From NCBI GenBank assembly GCA_027488855.1, contig JAIYAV010000102.1, positions 1 to 50,491 on the forward strand: a DNA stretch of 50,491 nucleotides, in the 5' to 3' direction. Positions 16,474 to 24,253 of this stretch are shown here, one piece after another. A program made the position numbers and the translations under genes. This DNA comes from Saprospiraceae bacterium (GTDB lineage Bacteria; Bacteroidota; Bacteroidia; Chitinophagales; Saprospiraceae). Each line of letters opens with the position of its first letter. Positions within the stretch are counted from its first letter, which is position 1. The notes beneath the pieces are model-generated. The model was given only the letters and a program-made list of their open reading frames with translations, did not search any database and was not told the origin of the DNA.

Positions 16474-16554
16474 CTTGAAACAAAGACACTCAAGATGCAA
16501 CGGTCACTGAGCGAAGGCGAGGTGTCGTTGAATCTTGGGTGTCTTTGTTTCAAG
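16474..16554. repeat. 23-bp inverted repeat between the DUF4290 gene and murA
   Basis: Arms 16474-16496 (CTTGAAACAAAGACACTCAA followed by GAT) and 16532-16554 pair at 22 of 23 positions around 35 nt, whose ends (CAACG and CGTTG) extend the stem. It is unrelated in sequence to the heptamer elements but occupies the same position, just after a stop codon and before the next start. Confidence 0.75.
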
Positions 16555-16579
16555 ATAAATCCCTGGAACCCTTTCAGAA

Positions 16580-17890
16580 ATGAATCTCGACGCTTTTGAA
16601 GTCATCGGCGGCCAGCCCCTGTCCGGTGAAATAGTACCCCAAGGAGCTAAAAACGAAGCGCTGCAGGTCTTGTGCGCACCCTTGCTCTCCGCTGAAAAAG
16701 TTACCATTGCCAATGTGCCGCAGATTCAGGATGTGCTCCTCCTCATTGAGCTCCTGGAAGGCCTTGGTGTAAAAGTGGAAAAAACCAGCGCCGATACCTA
16801 TACTTTTCAGGCCGACGAAATTGATCTGATCTACCTCAATTCGGCAGAATTCCTCAACAAAGCGAGCAAAATTCGTGGCTCAGTCATGCTGATTGGCCCG
16901 TTGCTGGCGCGTTTTGGCAAAGCCTTTTTGCCCAAACCGGGTGGGGACAAAATTGGTCGCCGCCGTTTGGATACGCACTTTTTGGGTTTGCAGTCTCTGG
17001 GGGCCGAGTTCAAATTTGACGCAGAGCTCAGTGTTTATTTTGTAGAAGCCAAAGCACTACGCGGCACCTACATCCTGATGGACGAAATTTCGGTGACGGG
17101 TACCGCCAATGTCGTAATGGCCGCAGTACTGGCCAAAGGCACCACCACCATTTACAACGCCGCTTGTGAACCTTACGTCCAGCAATTGTGCAAGTTGCTC
17201 AACCGCATGGGCGCCCGCATTAGTGGCGTGGGTTCCAATCTGTTGATCATCGAAGGGGTAGAAAGCCTGGGTGGTGCCGAGCACCGCATGCTGCCCGACA
17301 TGATTGAAGTGGGTAGTTTCATCGGTTTGGCTGCCATGACTCAGTCCGACCTGACCATCACCGGGGCCGGAGTAGCCGATTTGGGCATCATCCCCCATAT
17401 GTTTGAACGGATGGGCATTGAGCTGGAGATTCAGGGCGACAACATCCGCATTCCCGCCCAAGAGCATTACGAAATCCAGAGTTTCATCGATGGCTCCATC
17501 ATGACCATTTACGATGCACCCTGGCCGGGCTTCACCCCCGACCTCATGAGCATCATGCTGGTGGTGGCTACGCAAGCCCGCGGCAGTGTACTCATCCACC
17601 AAAAGATGTTTGAAAGCCGCCTGTTCTTCGTGGACAAACTGATCGACATGGGCGCACAGATCATCCTTTGTGACCCCCACCGGGCCACCGTGATTGGTCT
17701 CGATCGTCGGCAAGCGCTGCGGGGCATTTCGATGACTTCGCCGGATATTCGCGCTGGGGTAGCGCTGTTGATCGCCGCACTTTCCGCCAAAGGCAAAAGT
17801 GTGATCCACAACGTGAACCAGATTGACCGGGGTTATCAGTTTATCGAGCAGCGGTTGAAGAATATTGGGGCGCAGATTGCACGGGTGTAG
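16580..17890 (+). CDS. murA: UDP-N-acetylglucosamine 1-carboxyvinyltransferase
   Basis: Transfers enolpyruvate from PEP to UDP-GlcNAc, the first committed step of peptidoglycan synthesis; cytosolic, two-domain inside-out alpha/beta barrel. The 436 residues match the family. The substrate-binding start GGQPLSGEIVPQGAKNEAL and the R-G-S-V-M-L loop are present. The active-site loop reads PKPGGDKIGRRRLD: Asp123 (codon 16946-16948) stands where most bacteria have the Cys of GGC-x-IG that fosfomycin alkylates. Asp at this position is known from mycobacterial and chlamydial MurA and gives intrinsic fosfomycin resistance. I believe Asp is common in Bacteroidota. It shares the region with glmS, so two UDP-MurNAc pathway genes are clustered. 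Confidence 0.97.
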   Translation: MNLDAFEVIGGQPLSGEIVPQGAKNEALQVLCAPLLSAEKVTIANVPQIQDVLLLIELLEGLGVKVEKTSADTYTFQADEIDLIYLNSAEFLNKASKIRGSVMLIGPLLARFGKAFLPKPGGDKIGRRRLDTHFLGLQSLGAEFKFDAELSVYFVEAKALRGTYILMDEISVTGTANVVMAAVLAKGTTTIYNAACEPYVQQLCKLLNRMGARISGVGSNLLIIEGVESLGGAEHRMLPDMIEVGSFIGLAAMTQSDLTITGAGVADLGIIPHMFERMGIELEIQGDNIRIPAQEHYEIQSFIDGSIMTIYDAPWPGFTPDLMSIMLVVATQARGSVLIHQKMFESRLFFVDKLIDMGAQIILCDPHRATVIGLDRRQALRGISMTSPDIRAGVALLIAALSAKGKSVIHNVNQIDRGYQFIEQRLKNIGAQIARV

Positions 17891-17919
17891 GTGGAACATT
17901 CAAATCATTTTATTCCCAG

Positions 17920-19575
17920 ATGAGTGCTGATGAAATCCACCCTATTTTTCACAAAATAACTTCCATTTCTTCAGTTGAGATAATGGAGTGGGTAAACCGT
18001 GAACCGGAATTGCTACATGCCAAATCATGTGGGGGATGGGGCGATACCTTGCTACAAATTACAGCACATAATGGACAACTGGATTTGGTCCAGTTTTTAT
18101 TAAAAAAAGGAGCTGACCCAAATGTAGAAAAAAGATGGTCAGCACTTTGTATGTCCGCGACCAAAGAAATCGCTCAATTGTTGCTGGACCATGGGGCTAA
18201 ATTAACGCTTAAATATCCCAAAGATCTTTTGTTCTGGGCCTGTCGGTATAACCGCCCTGAAGTCTTAAACTTTCTGATTGAACAAGGGAAACACATTAAC
18301 CTGGATTTTTTTTCAAACACAGTTGGTGATAGTGTGATTCATTGGGCTGCTGAATATCCAAATGATGCAGAAAGAGAAGATAGTAGCTGCCTGCGAATTC
18401 TAATCGAACATGGGGCTGATATCAATGTCGCAACCTATGGAAATGACAGTACGCCTTTAAATCTTGCGGCAGGCTCAGGAAGCATCGCCCGATTTGAATT
18501 GTTGATGTCCTTAGGCGGGCGATACAATCGATCATCTCTATATCGGTCTGCCAAGGAAAATGTCAAAAAACACATCGAAGAAAAATACCCGGAACTGGCT
18601 TTGGCTGAGTGGTCAATGAGTGCAGAAGAAATTTCCGTACAAGACCTGCCTGTATATAGTTTCCACTATGTCTCAACTCAAGCTGGCTTCCTATCCAGGG
18701 CTTCCCAAATGAAATTTATTCTTTGGCAAATAGAAGATGAAATGCTGCAACCAAGTCGAGGAATACAATTAAGGAGGTTTGAAATAAAAAATATTTCGTT
18801 ATCTGTGGATGGCTCACATTTTGTACTTCCAGATGAAGCAGGTAGGGTACAAATACGGAGTACTTCAACCTTAGAACGCATTGGGTTTTATCAATTTCCT
18901 AACGAAAGTTCTATAGATTACATGCAATTTTCGCCATGTGGAAATTATCTTCTGGCAGTGCCTTGGGATCAGCAAGTCATTTACATTTTGAATTTAAAAA
19001 CGCAGGCAATTACCACCAGCCCCAGCCATTTTACTTGCCAGCCCATAAGCTTTAGTTTTGCGGCCAATCCTCGTTTTTTTTCCTTTCTTTCAATGGAACA
19101 AGGGGGCGCTGAAAGCGGAATTTTTCGGATTGAGCCAGATGGAACAGCATTACTGCTTGAAGTGTATACTGGTGTTGAAGATGGTACCTCAAAGATTATT
19201 TTCCACCCTACGCTGCCCGTTTTTATGGTAAATGGCAGAGTTTATGCCTATGATGAAGAAAAATACCTGGAAATGAAGCCGCTTACAAGTGATTGGTGGG
19301 AAAAAAAGCATCGATTCCGCGCTACTCTCAAATGGAGTTTTGATATAGAAAAGCTGCCAAAAGGTTCCCGATATTACTTCTTCAAAAAATACCTGCTCAT
19401 CCTATCCCCACAAAAATTAACCTATTACACATTGGGCACTGGAAAGATAGTAGCTGAGCATCATTTTGATCTTGCTAACGGAGAATCCATTCGGCAACAC
19501 CTAATAGAGATAGATAAAATCCTGCTTGATTCCCCACAAGGATTCAAACTAATCGATAACCCCATCCAAATTTAG
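17920..19575 (+). CDS. Ankyrin-repeat protein with C-terminal propeller-like region
   Basis: The protein has 551 residues and no signal peptide. Residues about 35-215 contain four to five ankyrin repeats (GDTLLQITAHNGQLDLVQFL, LLLDHGAKL, LRILIEHGADINVATYG, TPLNLAAGSGS). Residues about 260-545 are rich in beta-strands with WD40-like turns (SVDGSHFVLPDEAGRVQIRS, FSPCGNYLLAVPWDQQVIYI), suggesting a degenerate propeller. Both halves are protein-interaction folds and no catalytic motif is visible. It starts 30 nt after murA but is much more AT-rich than its neighbours, suggesting later acquisition or relaxed selection. The function is unknown. Confidence 0.75.
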   Translation: MSADEIHPIFHKITSISSVEIMEWVNREPELLHAKSCGGWGDTLLQITAHNGQLDLVQFLLKKGADPNVEKRWSALCMSATKEIAQLLLDHGAKLTLKYPKDLLFWACRYNRPEVLNFLIEQGKHINLDFFSNTVGDSVIHWAAEYPNDAEREDSSCLRILIEHGADINVATYGNDSTPLNLAAGSGSIARFELLMSLGGRYNRSSLYRSAKENVKKHIEEKYPELALAEWSMSAEEISVQDLPVYSFHYVSTQAGFLSRASQMKFILWQIEDEMLQPSRGIQLRRFEIKNISLSVDGSHFVLPDEAGRVQIRSTSTLERIGFYQFPNESSIDYMQFSPCGNYLLAVPWDQQVIYILNLKTQAITTSPSHFTCQPISFSFAANPRFFSFLSMEQGGAESGIFRIEPDGTALLLEVYTGVEDGTSKIIFHPTLPVFMVNGRVYAYDEEKYLEMKPLTSDWWEKKHRFRATLKWSFDIEKLPKGSRYYFFKKYLLILSPQKLTYYTLGTGKIVAEHHFDLANGESIRQHLIEIDKILLDSPQGFKLIDNPIQI

Positions 19576-19637
19576 CATACATTTTCAGGACGATTTTAGC
19601 ATCTTTACTATCCCAATCACCACAAATCAGTCCTGCC

Positions 19638-20327
19638 ATGCAACTCAAAGAAAAAACCATTCTGCTCGTTTTTGCCATCGCCGCCATTGTCAATTTAGCC
19701 TCCACGCTCCTTGAGGGTGCCAGTATGCTCAACTATGCAACCAAACCACTCTTGTTGTTGCCGTTGTTGGTAGCCTGGCAATCCGTTACTGCATTCAAAA
19801 CACAGTTTGACCGACTCATCGCCGGGGCCTTCCTTTTTTCCTGGTTTGGAGATTTGCTTTTGATGATGGTTTCGAGCGCCTGGGGGCAAGATGTGCCCTT
19901 TTTCATCCTGGGTTTAGGATGTTTTTTGATAGCGCACTTGTTTTTTATTGCCGCTTTTTGGCACTGGATGGGCAAACGTTTGGGGATGATTCAACAAAAG
20001 CCCTGGCTCTTAGTGCCCTTTTTGTTGTTTTGGGGCATTTTGATGTACATCCTCTGGCCGGGTTTGGGCGAGTTGCGGATTCCGGTTACGGCCTATAGTT
20101 TGGTGATCATTGTGATGACGGCGAGTGCGCACAATTTATGGAACCTCTTGGCTACACCAGCCAAGAATTATTTGAGTATCGGCACCATTCTCTTTGTGCT
20201 TTCAGATAGTTTGATCGCGGTGAATAAGTTCGCCAGTTCTTTTGTTGGAGCATCCTTTGCCATCATGCTCACTTACATTGTGGCGCAGTGTTTGATTTAT
20301 TTGGGGGCAAAGGGGATGCGGGAATAG
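19638..20327 (+). CDS. YhhN family integral membrane protein (lysoplasmalogenase-like)
   Basis: The 229 residues comprise about seven to eight hydrophobic segments. The family signature region YATKPLLLLPLLVAW and the conserved acidic FSWFGDLLLM match the YhhN/TMEM86 family. The characterised members hydrolyse the vinyl-ether bond of lysoplasmalogens; whether this bacterium makes plasmalogens cannot be told here. It ends 2 nt from the convergent gene at 20330, with no room for a separate terminator between them. Confidence 0.8.
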   Translation: MQLKEKTILLVFAIAAIVNLASTLLEGASMLNYATKPLLLLPLLVAWQSVTAFKTQFDRLIAGAFLFSWFGDLLLMMVSSAWGQDVPFFILGLGCFLIAHLFFIAAFWHWMGKRLGMIQQKPWLLVPFLLFWGILMYILWPGLGELRIPVTAYSLVIIVMTASAHNLWNLLATPAKNYLSIGTILFVLSDSLIAVNKFASSFVGASFAIMLTYIVAQCLIYLGAKGMRE

Positions 20328-20329
20328 AC

Positions 20330-20803
20330 CTACGGCTGCCCCGTATTCCGATACCGCCACACGGAACGAATCATCCTGAACGGCAGAATCACCAGCGCAA
20401 TGACACTACCCACACCAAACAGGATAAACTCACTGCGCACATATTTCACCATCGCCCGGGAGGTTTCAATGGGCAGTAAACCCACCAAAGCTTCCGACTC
20501 GTTGTAGTCCAAAAAAACCTGAAAGCGGTTCAACTCTTGGATGATCATAAAAGCGGCCGGAATGGTCACACAAATCAAAGCCACTTTTAACCACTGCATT
20601 TTGGCCAAAAAGGTGGTGGGCAGTAAAAAAATGTAGCGCACCACCGTGACAAAGGTGACGATGTAAATGATATTGGTCTTCCAAAATGGGTAACCTTCGG
20701 CGTACAAATAAATGGGAGACAGTACCAATACCAGGAACAATCCTGTAAGCAGCCACCATAACAACTCCAAACGGAGCTTTTGTGCGTTGGATATTTCTTG
20801 CAT
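20330..20803 (-). CDS. Hypothetical membrane protein, four predicted transmembrane segments
   Basis: The ATG at 20803 (MQEISNAQKLRLELLWWLLT) gives 157 residues; an upstream ATG at 20845 would add 14 residues within the divergent intergenic region. Hydrophobic segments lie at about residues 12-31, 41-60, 68-88 and 129-148, with a soluble loop between the third and fourth containing the conserved-looking YNESEALVGLLPIET. I do not recognise the family. It is convergent with the YhhN gene and divergent from the MHS transporter. Confidence 0.65.
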   Translation of the reverse strand: MQEISNAQKLRLELLWWLLTGLFLVLVLSPIYLYAEGYPFWKTNIIYIVTFVTVVRYIFLLPTTFLAKMQWLKVALICVTIPAAFMIIQELNRFQVFLDYNESEALVGLLPIETSRAMVKYVRSEFILFGVGSVIALVILPFRMIRSVWRYRNTGQP

Positions 20804-20959
20804 GACATTTTTGATAAAAACTGCGCAAAGGTAGGCAAACTGCACTACTTTTTTTTCATTGCATGTTTACTGTTTATAAAAAAGACTACAAAACAGCGAA
20901 TGGTTATTTGGGTGAATGGAAATAATTTTCTAACATTGAAAATTATTGAAACTATAAAC

Positions 20960-22501
20960 ATGACAAGCACATCAACCGCAAAACCCGTGGACTTGACCAC
21001 GGAAGAAAAGAAGACCATTCGGGCAGTAATTCTGGCCTCATCGGTAGGCACCTTGATCGAATGGTACGACTTCTACATTTTTGGCGCACTGGCGACGATC
21101 ATTTCCACCAAATTTTTTCCAGCTAGCAATCCTACCGCGGCCTACCTTTCGGTATTGGCCACTTTTGCAGCGGGCTTTATCGTGCGGCCATTTGGGGCAC
21201 TGGTCTTTGGCCGTTTGGGGGACCTGGTTGGTCGGAAATACACCTTTCTCCTGACCCTGATCATCATGGGGGGCTCTACTTTTGCCATTGGTTTGGTGCC
21301 CAGTTATGCGGCCATTGGCGCGGCGGCACCGCTGCTGGTCTTGCTCCTGCGCTTGTTGCAAGGGCTGGCGCTCGGCGGTGAATACGGGGGCGCAGCTACC
21401 TATGTGGCCGAGCATTCACCCGCCCACCAACGCGGATTTTACACCAGTTGGATCCAGACTACGGCTACTCTGGGTTTGTTCCTGGCGCTAGGCGTAATCC
21501 TTTTTACGCGCAACTCCATGGGGGTAGCCAGTTTTGGTGAATGGGGCTGGCGGATTCCATTCCTCGTATCAGCCTTTTTGATCGGCATCTCGATTTACAT
21601 CCGTTTGCGCATGAACGAGTCGCCACTGTTCCGCAAAATCAAAGCGGAGGGTAAGGTATCGGCCAATCCCCTCAAAGATTCCTTCACCAAACGCGCCAAC
21701 ATGAAAATGGTTTTGTTGGCCTTGTTTGGGGCCACCATGGGGCAGGGGGTGGTTTGGTACACGGGGCAGTTTTATGCCTTGTCTTTTATCGAAAAAACCT
21801 GTAGCATCGAGTTTGTACAAGCGCGCAACATCATCCTGATTGCCCTGGCGATCGCCACCCCGGCATTTGTACTTTTTGGCTGGTTGAGTGATAAAATCGG
21901 GCGCAAATACATCATGCTGGCGGGTATGTTGCTGGCCATTGTCACCTATCGGCCAATTTACAAAGCCATGTATGGTTTGGCGGACTTGACTCAAAAGCAG
22001 GAAATCACCGTCCAAACTTCCAATGTAAACAACAGTGAAAAGGTAGAAGCGGGAACCATCACCACTGCCGTGCTCAGCAAGGCTTATACCGACGGAACGA
22101 CCTACAAAGAAACGACCAAAACCACTCAATTGATCGATGCTGCGGCCACTCCCCCCGCACCGGTAGTCACCAAAGAAGTAAGGCTCAGCACGAATGGTTT
22201 TTGGATGATGATTCTCCTGATTGTCATTCAGGTGTTGTATGTAACGATGGTTTATGGGCCAATTGCCGCCTTTCTGGTGGAGATTTTCCCCACGCGCATC
22301 CGCTACAGTTCCATGTCGCTGCCTTACCACATCGGCAACGGGATTTTTGGTGGGCTCACCCCCTATATCGCCACCCGCTTGACCACCAGTATGGGTGATC
22401 CTTATGCGGGTTTGTGGTGGCCAATTGTGATTGCTGCCCTATGCCTGGTCATTGGTACGGTGTATTTGTCCAATAAAATCGATCCCAACGTAGAGGATTA
22501 A
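20960..22501 (+). CDS. MHS-family (MFS) metabolite:H+ symporter with extra cytosolic insertion
   Basis: The start is the ATG at 20960 (MTSTSTAKPVDLT), giving 513 residues; longer upstream frames run through non-coding sequence. The opening RAVILASSVGTLIEWYDFYI and the motif GRLGDLVGRKYT mark the metabolite:H+ symporter group (ProP, KgtP, ShiA). Twelve transmembrane segments are expected. Late in the second half, a hydrophilic insertion of roughly 80 residues (about 335-420, rich in Thr and Lys, including TTKTTQLIDAAATPPAP) precedes the last helices; most MHS proteins lack it. The substrate is probably an organic acid or osmolyte and cannot be specified. A small DUF6814 membrane protein follows after 13 nt and probably works with it. 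Confidence 0.88.
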   Translation: MTSTSTAKPVDLTTEEKKTIRAVILASSVGTLIEWYDFYIFGALATIISTKFFPASNPTAAYLSVLATFAAGFIVRPFGALVFGRLGDLVGRKYTFLLTLIIMGGSTFAIGLVPSYAAIGAAAPLLVLLLRLLQGLALGGEYGGAATYVAEHSPAHQRGFYTSWIQTTATLGLFLALGVILFTRNSMGVASFGEWGWRIPFLVSAFLIGISIYIRLRMNESPLFRKIKAEGKVSANPLKDSFTKRANMKMVLLALFGATMGQGVVWYTGQFYALSFIEKTCSIEFVQARNIILIALAIATPAFVLFGWLSDKIGRKYIMLAGMLLAIVTYRPIYKAMYGLADLTQKQEITVQTSNVNNSEKVEAGTITTAVLSKAYTDGTTYKETTKTTQLIDAAATPPAPVVTKEVRLSTNGFWMMILLIVIQVLYVTMVYGPIAAFLVEIFPTRIRYSSMSLPYHIGNGIFGGLTPYIATRLTTSMGDPYAGLWWPIVIAALCLVIGTVYLSNKIDPNVED

Positions 22502-22514
22502 AAACAAAGAAGCG

Positions 22515-22766
22515 ATGAACGCAATCAAAAGAATACTCGGCCTGCTTTGGATGGTTTTGGGCCCCGCAGGCATCGTCTTTGGGGTCATGGAGGCCATGCG
22601 GGAGTTGTCTCCCAATGCTCCGGTTCCAGCTAGTCAGGAAACTTATACGTTCTGGATCATCATCCTGACCATTTTTGTCCCCATCGCCGCAGGCATGTCC
22701 TTGATGGGCTATTACGCCTGGCAGGGGGATTATGACCATTTGGATGAGGAACGAGGGGTGAAATGA
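22515..22766 (+). CDS. DUF6814-type small membrane protein
   Basis: An 83-residue protein with two hydrophobic segments (about 8-26 and 47-68) and a short acidic C-terminal tail. It lies 13 nt downstream of the MHS transporter on the same strand. I recall this small family as a recurrent neighbour of MHS transporters in Bacteroidota. An accessory or regulatory subunit is the likeliest role, inferred from size and linkage. Confidence 0.75.
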   Translation: MNAIKRILGLLWMVLGPAGIVFGVMEAMRELSPNAPVPASQETYTFWIIILTIFVPIAAGMSLMGYYAWQGDYDHLDEERGVK

Positions 22767-22854
22767 AGGCATCCAGCAAGGCAGCGTCAACGTCTAACTT
22801 TGCGGATGATCCAGGGTTTGGTAAGTCGATTGGTTCTATTTTTAAACCATTTTG

Positions 22855-23023
22855 GATTGGGCTGCGCCCAATCGTTTTTAATAACCGCGACGGCGCGACG
22901 ACGCTACGATTCATTTGGCTGCGCCAAATGCGTGACTTAAGACGACGAAAAGGTGTGCGAAGCACACTTTCCGTCGTGCCGTCGCGTCGTCGCGGTTATT
23001 AAAAAACATGCAGCGAAGCTGCT
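22855..23023. repeat. Compound hairpin cluster with outer AATAACCGCGACG inverted repeat
   Basis: Several nested palindromes: GATTGGG-CTGCG-CCCAATC (22855-22873); an outer pair GTTTTTAATAACCGCGACG (22874-22892) against its complement ending at 23007; CATTTGGC-TGC-GCCAAATG (22912-22930); GTGTGC-GAA-GCACAC (22953-22967); and GCAGC-GAA-GCTGC (23011-23023). The stems are perfect and short-looped, like REP/BIME modules. The gap 22767-23070 holds no credible gene; the open frame over it is made by the repeats. Confidence 0.75.
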
Positions 23024-23070
23024 TCAACGAATAAGAATTAGAACCACCGACCCCTGGGTTAGCTAAAGCC

Positions 23071-24054
23071 CTACTCCACCAACAGCTTCATCTCCTCCGC
23101 TTTCACCGTCAACACCCCCGACTTAGGCAATCGTTTTGTCAATTCGCGCCACAGTGGCTCCTTGGCATAAACAGCTTTGAGCAGCTTGGCTGCTTTGGCC
23201 ACATTCCCATTGTTTGCCAAAGTGATCGCCGTCCAATACTGCATTTCCAAGTTTTTGGGGAACATCTTCATGGCCGCTTCATATTCTTTCATCGCCAGGG
23301 GCATGTCGTTCTTTTCGGTAGCGAGGTCGCCGTTGTTCATGTGCTCGTAAGCGCGGTGCAGGGTCAAGAGGCGTTCCAGTTCGACTAGGGGGGCGGCATG
23401 GTCGTCTACCCGCAGGTCTACCAAATGGTTCTCATCCCAGGGCTTGCCCGTTGCTTCTCCTTTGACCACCAAAATGACCGCCGATTGTTTCCCTCGGATG
23501 TCTCCGCCTACTTTTTGGGCGGCTTGGAGGGTCGCCAAAACCCGTTCGGCCAAGGGCAGATTCAGATTGGCTTCATAGGCTTTGGCCATGGCTGCGGGCA
23601 CTTCGTTCGTCAACATCATATTGGCCTGGATGGCGTAGCCCTTTCCTTTCAAATCCCCGGCAAAATCAATGCAACTTTTGCCAGTAAAATTGGCCACATT
23701 GCCTTTGGCATCCACAATGCCCACTTGGCGCACCTCTTTGCCAGGATCGTCGGACAACAGAATATCGAGCGCTTCCTGAGCCGTCTTTCCTGCTTTGAGC
23801 AATGCCAAACCCCGAATGCCGAAGGACTTGTTGGTAAAAGATTGTGTAGCAACGGCACCTACACCGGCTTCAGCCCAGGAAACCGAGGTCCCCACACTGA
23901 ACCAATGGCTTTGCACCCCAACCGCCATTTCTCCCGTTTTTTCGTCGCGGGCTACGATGGAAAAGGTGTGGGCGAGGCCGTTTTCTTGTTTGAAAAATTG
24001 GGCATGGGCATGAGTGCCGAGCAAGAAGCAAAGGGCAAGGAGGAGGTTTTTCAT
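23071..24054 (-). CDS. DUF1028 family secreted protein with C-terminal TPR-like region
   Basis: The 327 residues start with a Sec signal peptide (MKNLLLALCFLLGTHAHA). Residues about 25-230 are the DUF1028 domain (HTFSIVARDEKTGEMAVGVQ, VGTSVSWAEAGVGAVATQSF, GKSCIDFAGDLKGKGYAIQ). This family is predicted to have an Ntn-hydrolase-like fold and is of uncertain activity. The last 90 residues form TPR-like helical pairs (AYEHMNNGDLATEKNDMPLA). It is probably periplasmic. It is monocistronic and divergent from the AAA ATPase, from which a palindromic regulatory region separates it. Confidence 0.85.
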   Translation of the reverse strand: MKNLLLALCFLLGTHAHAQFFKQENGLAHTFSIVARDEKTGEMAVGVQSHWFSVGTSVSWAEAGVGAVATQSFTNKSFGIRGLALLKAGKTAQEALDILLSDDPGKEVRQVGIVDAKGNVANFTGKSCIDFAGDLKGKGYAIQANMMLTNEVPAAMAKAYEANLNLPLAERVLATLQAAQKVGGDIRGKQSAVILVVKGEATGKPWDENHLVDLRVDDHAAPLVELERLLTLHRAYEHMNNGDLATEKNDMPLAMKEYEAAMKMFPKNLEMQYWTAITLANNGNVAKAAKLLKAVYAKEPLWRELTKRLPKSGVLTVKAEEMKLLVE

Positions 24055-24067
24055 GTGGTTGATTTTT

Positions 24068-24114
24068 TATAATCAGCCAAAGTTAAAGAAATTACGTCAC
24101 TTTGGCTGATTATA
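24068..24114. promoter_or_regulatory. Palindromic CAGCCAAAGT operator-like site
   Basis: Perfect 16-bp inverted repeat: TATAATCAGCCAAAGT at 24068-24083 and ACTTTGGCTGATTATA at 24099-24114. It sits 14 nt upstream of the DUF1028 start and 140 nt upstream of the ATPase start. The CAGCCAAAGTTA half-site recurs at 24202, which suggests a protein-binding site rather than a terminator. Confidence 0.5.
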
Positions 24115-24201
24115 AAGTCAAAAATTAAAAATCAAATAAATGATAATCAATCAAATAAAAATTTTTCCTCGCCGACCTCTTGAGTATGACAATTTTATAG
24201 C

Positions 24202-24232
24202 CAGCCAAAGTTAGCCATTTTTTGTAACTTTG
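24202..24232. promoter_or_regulatory. Second CAGCCAAAGTTA half-site and short palindrome before the ATPase
   Basis: CAGCCAAAGTTA at 24202-24213 repeats the half-site of 24068-24114. Its CAAAGTTA is answered by TAACTTTG at 24225-24232, just 21 nt before the ATPase start. This placement suits autoregulation. Confidence 0.45.
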
Positions 24233-24253
24233 ACTAAACAATACCAAGCGAAA

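Noticed and set aside
22763..23002. 79-codon open frame after the DUF6814 gene
   Set aside because: Most of it is built from the hairpin cluster, and its Arg-rich composition follows from the CGACG repeats.
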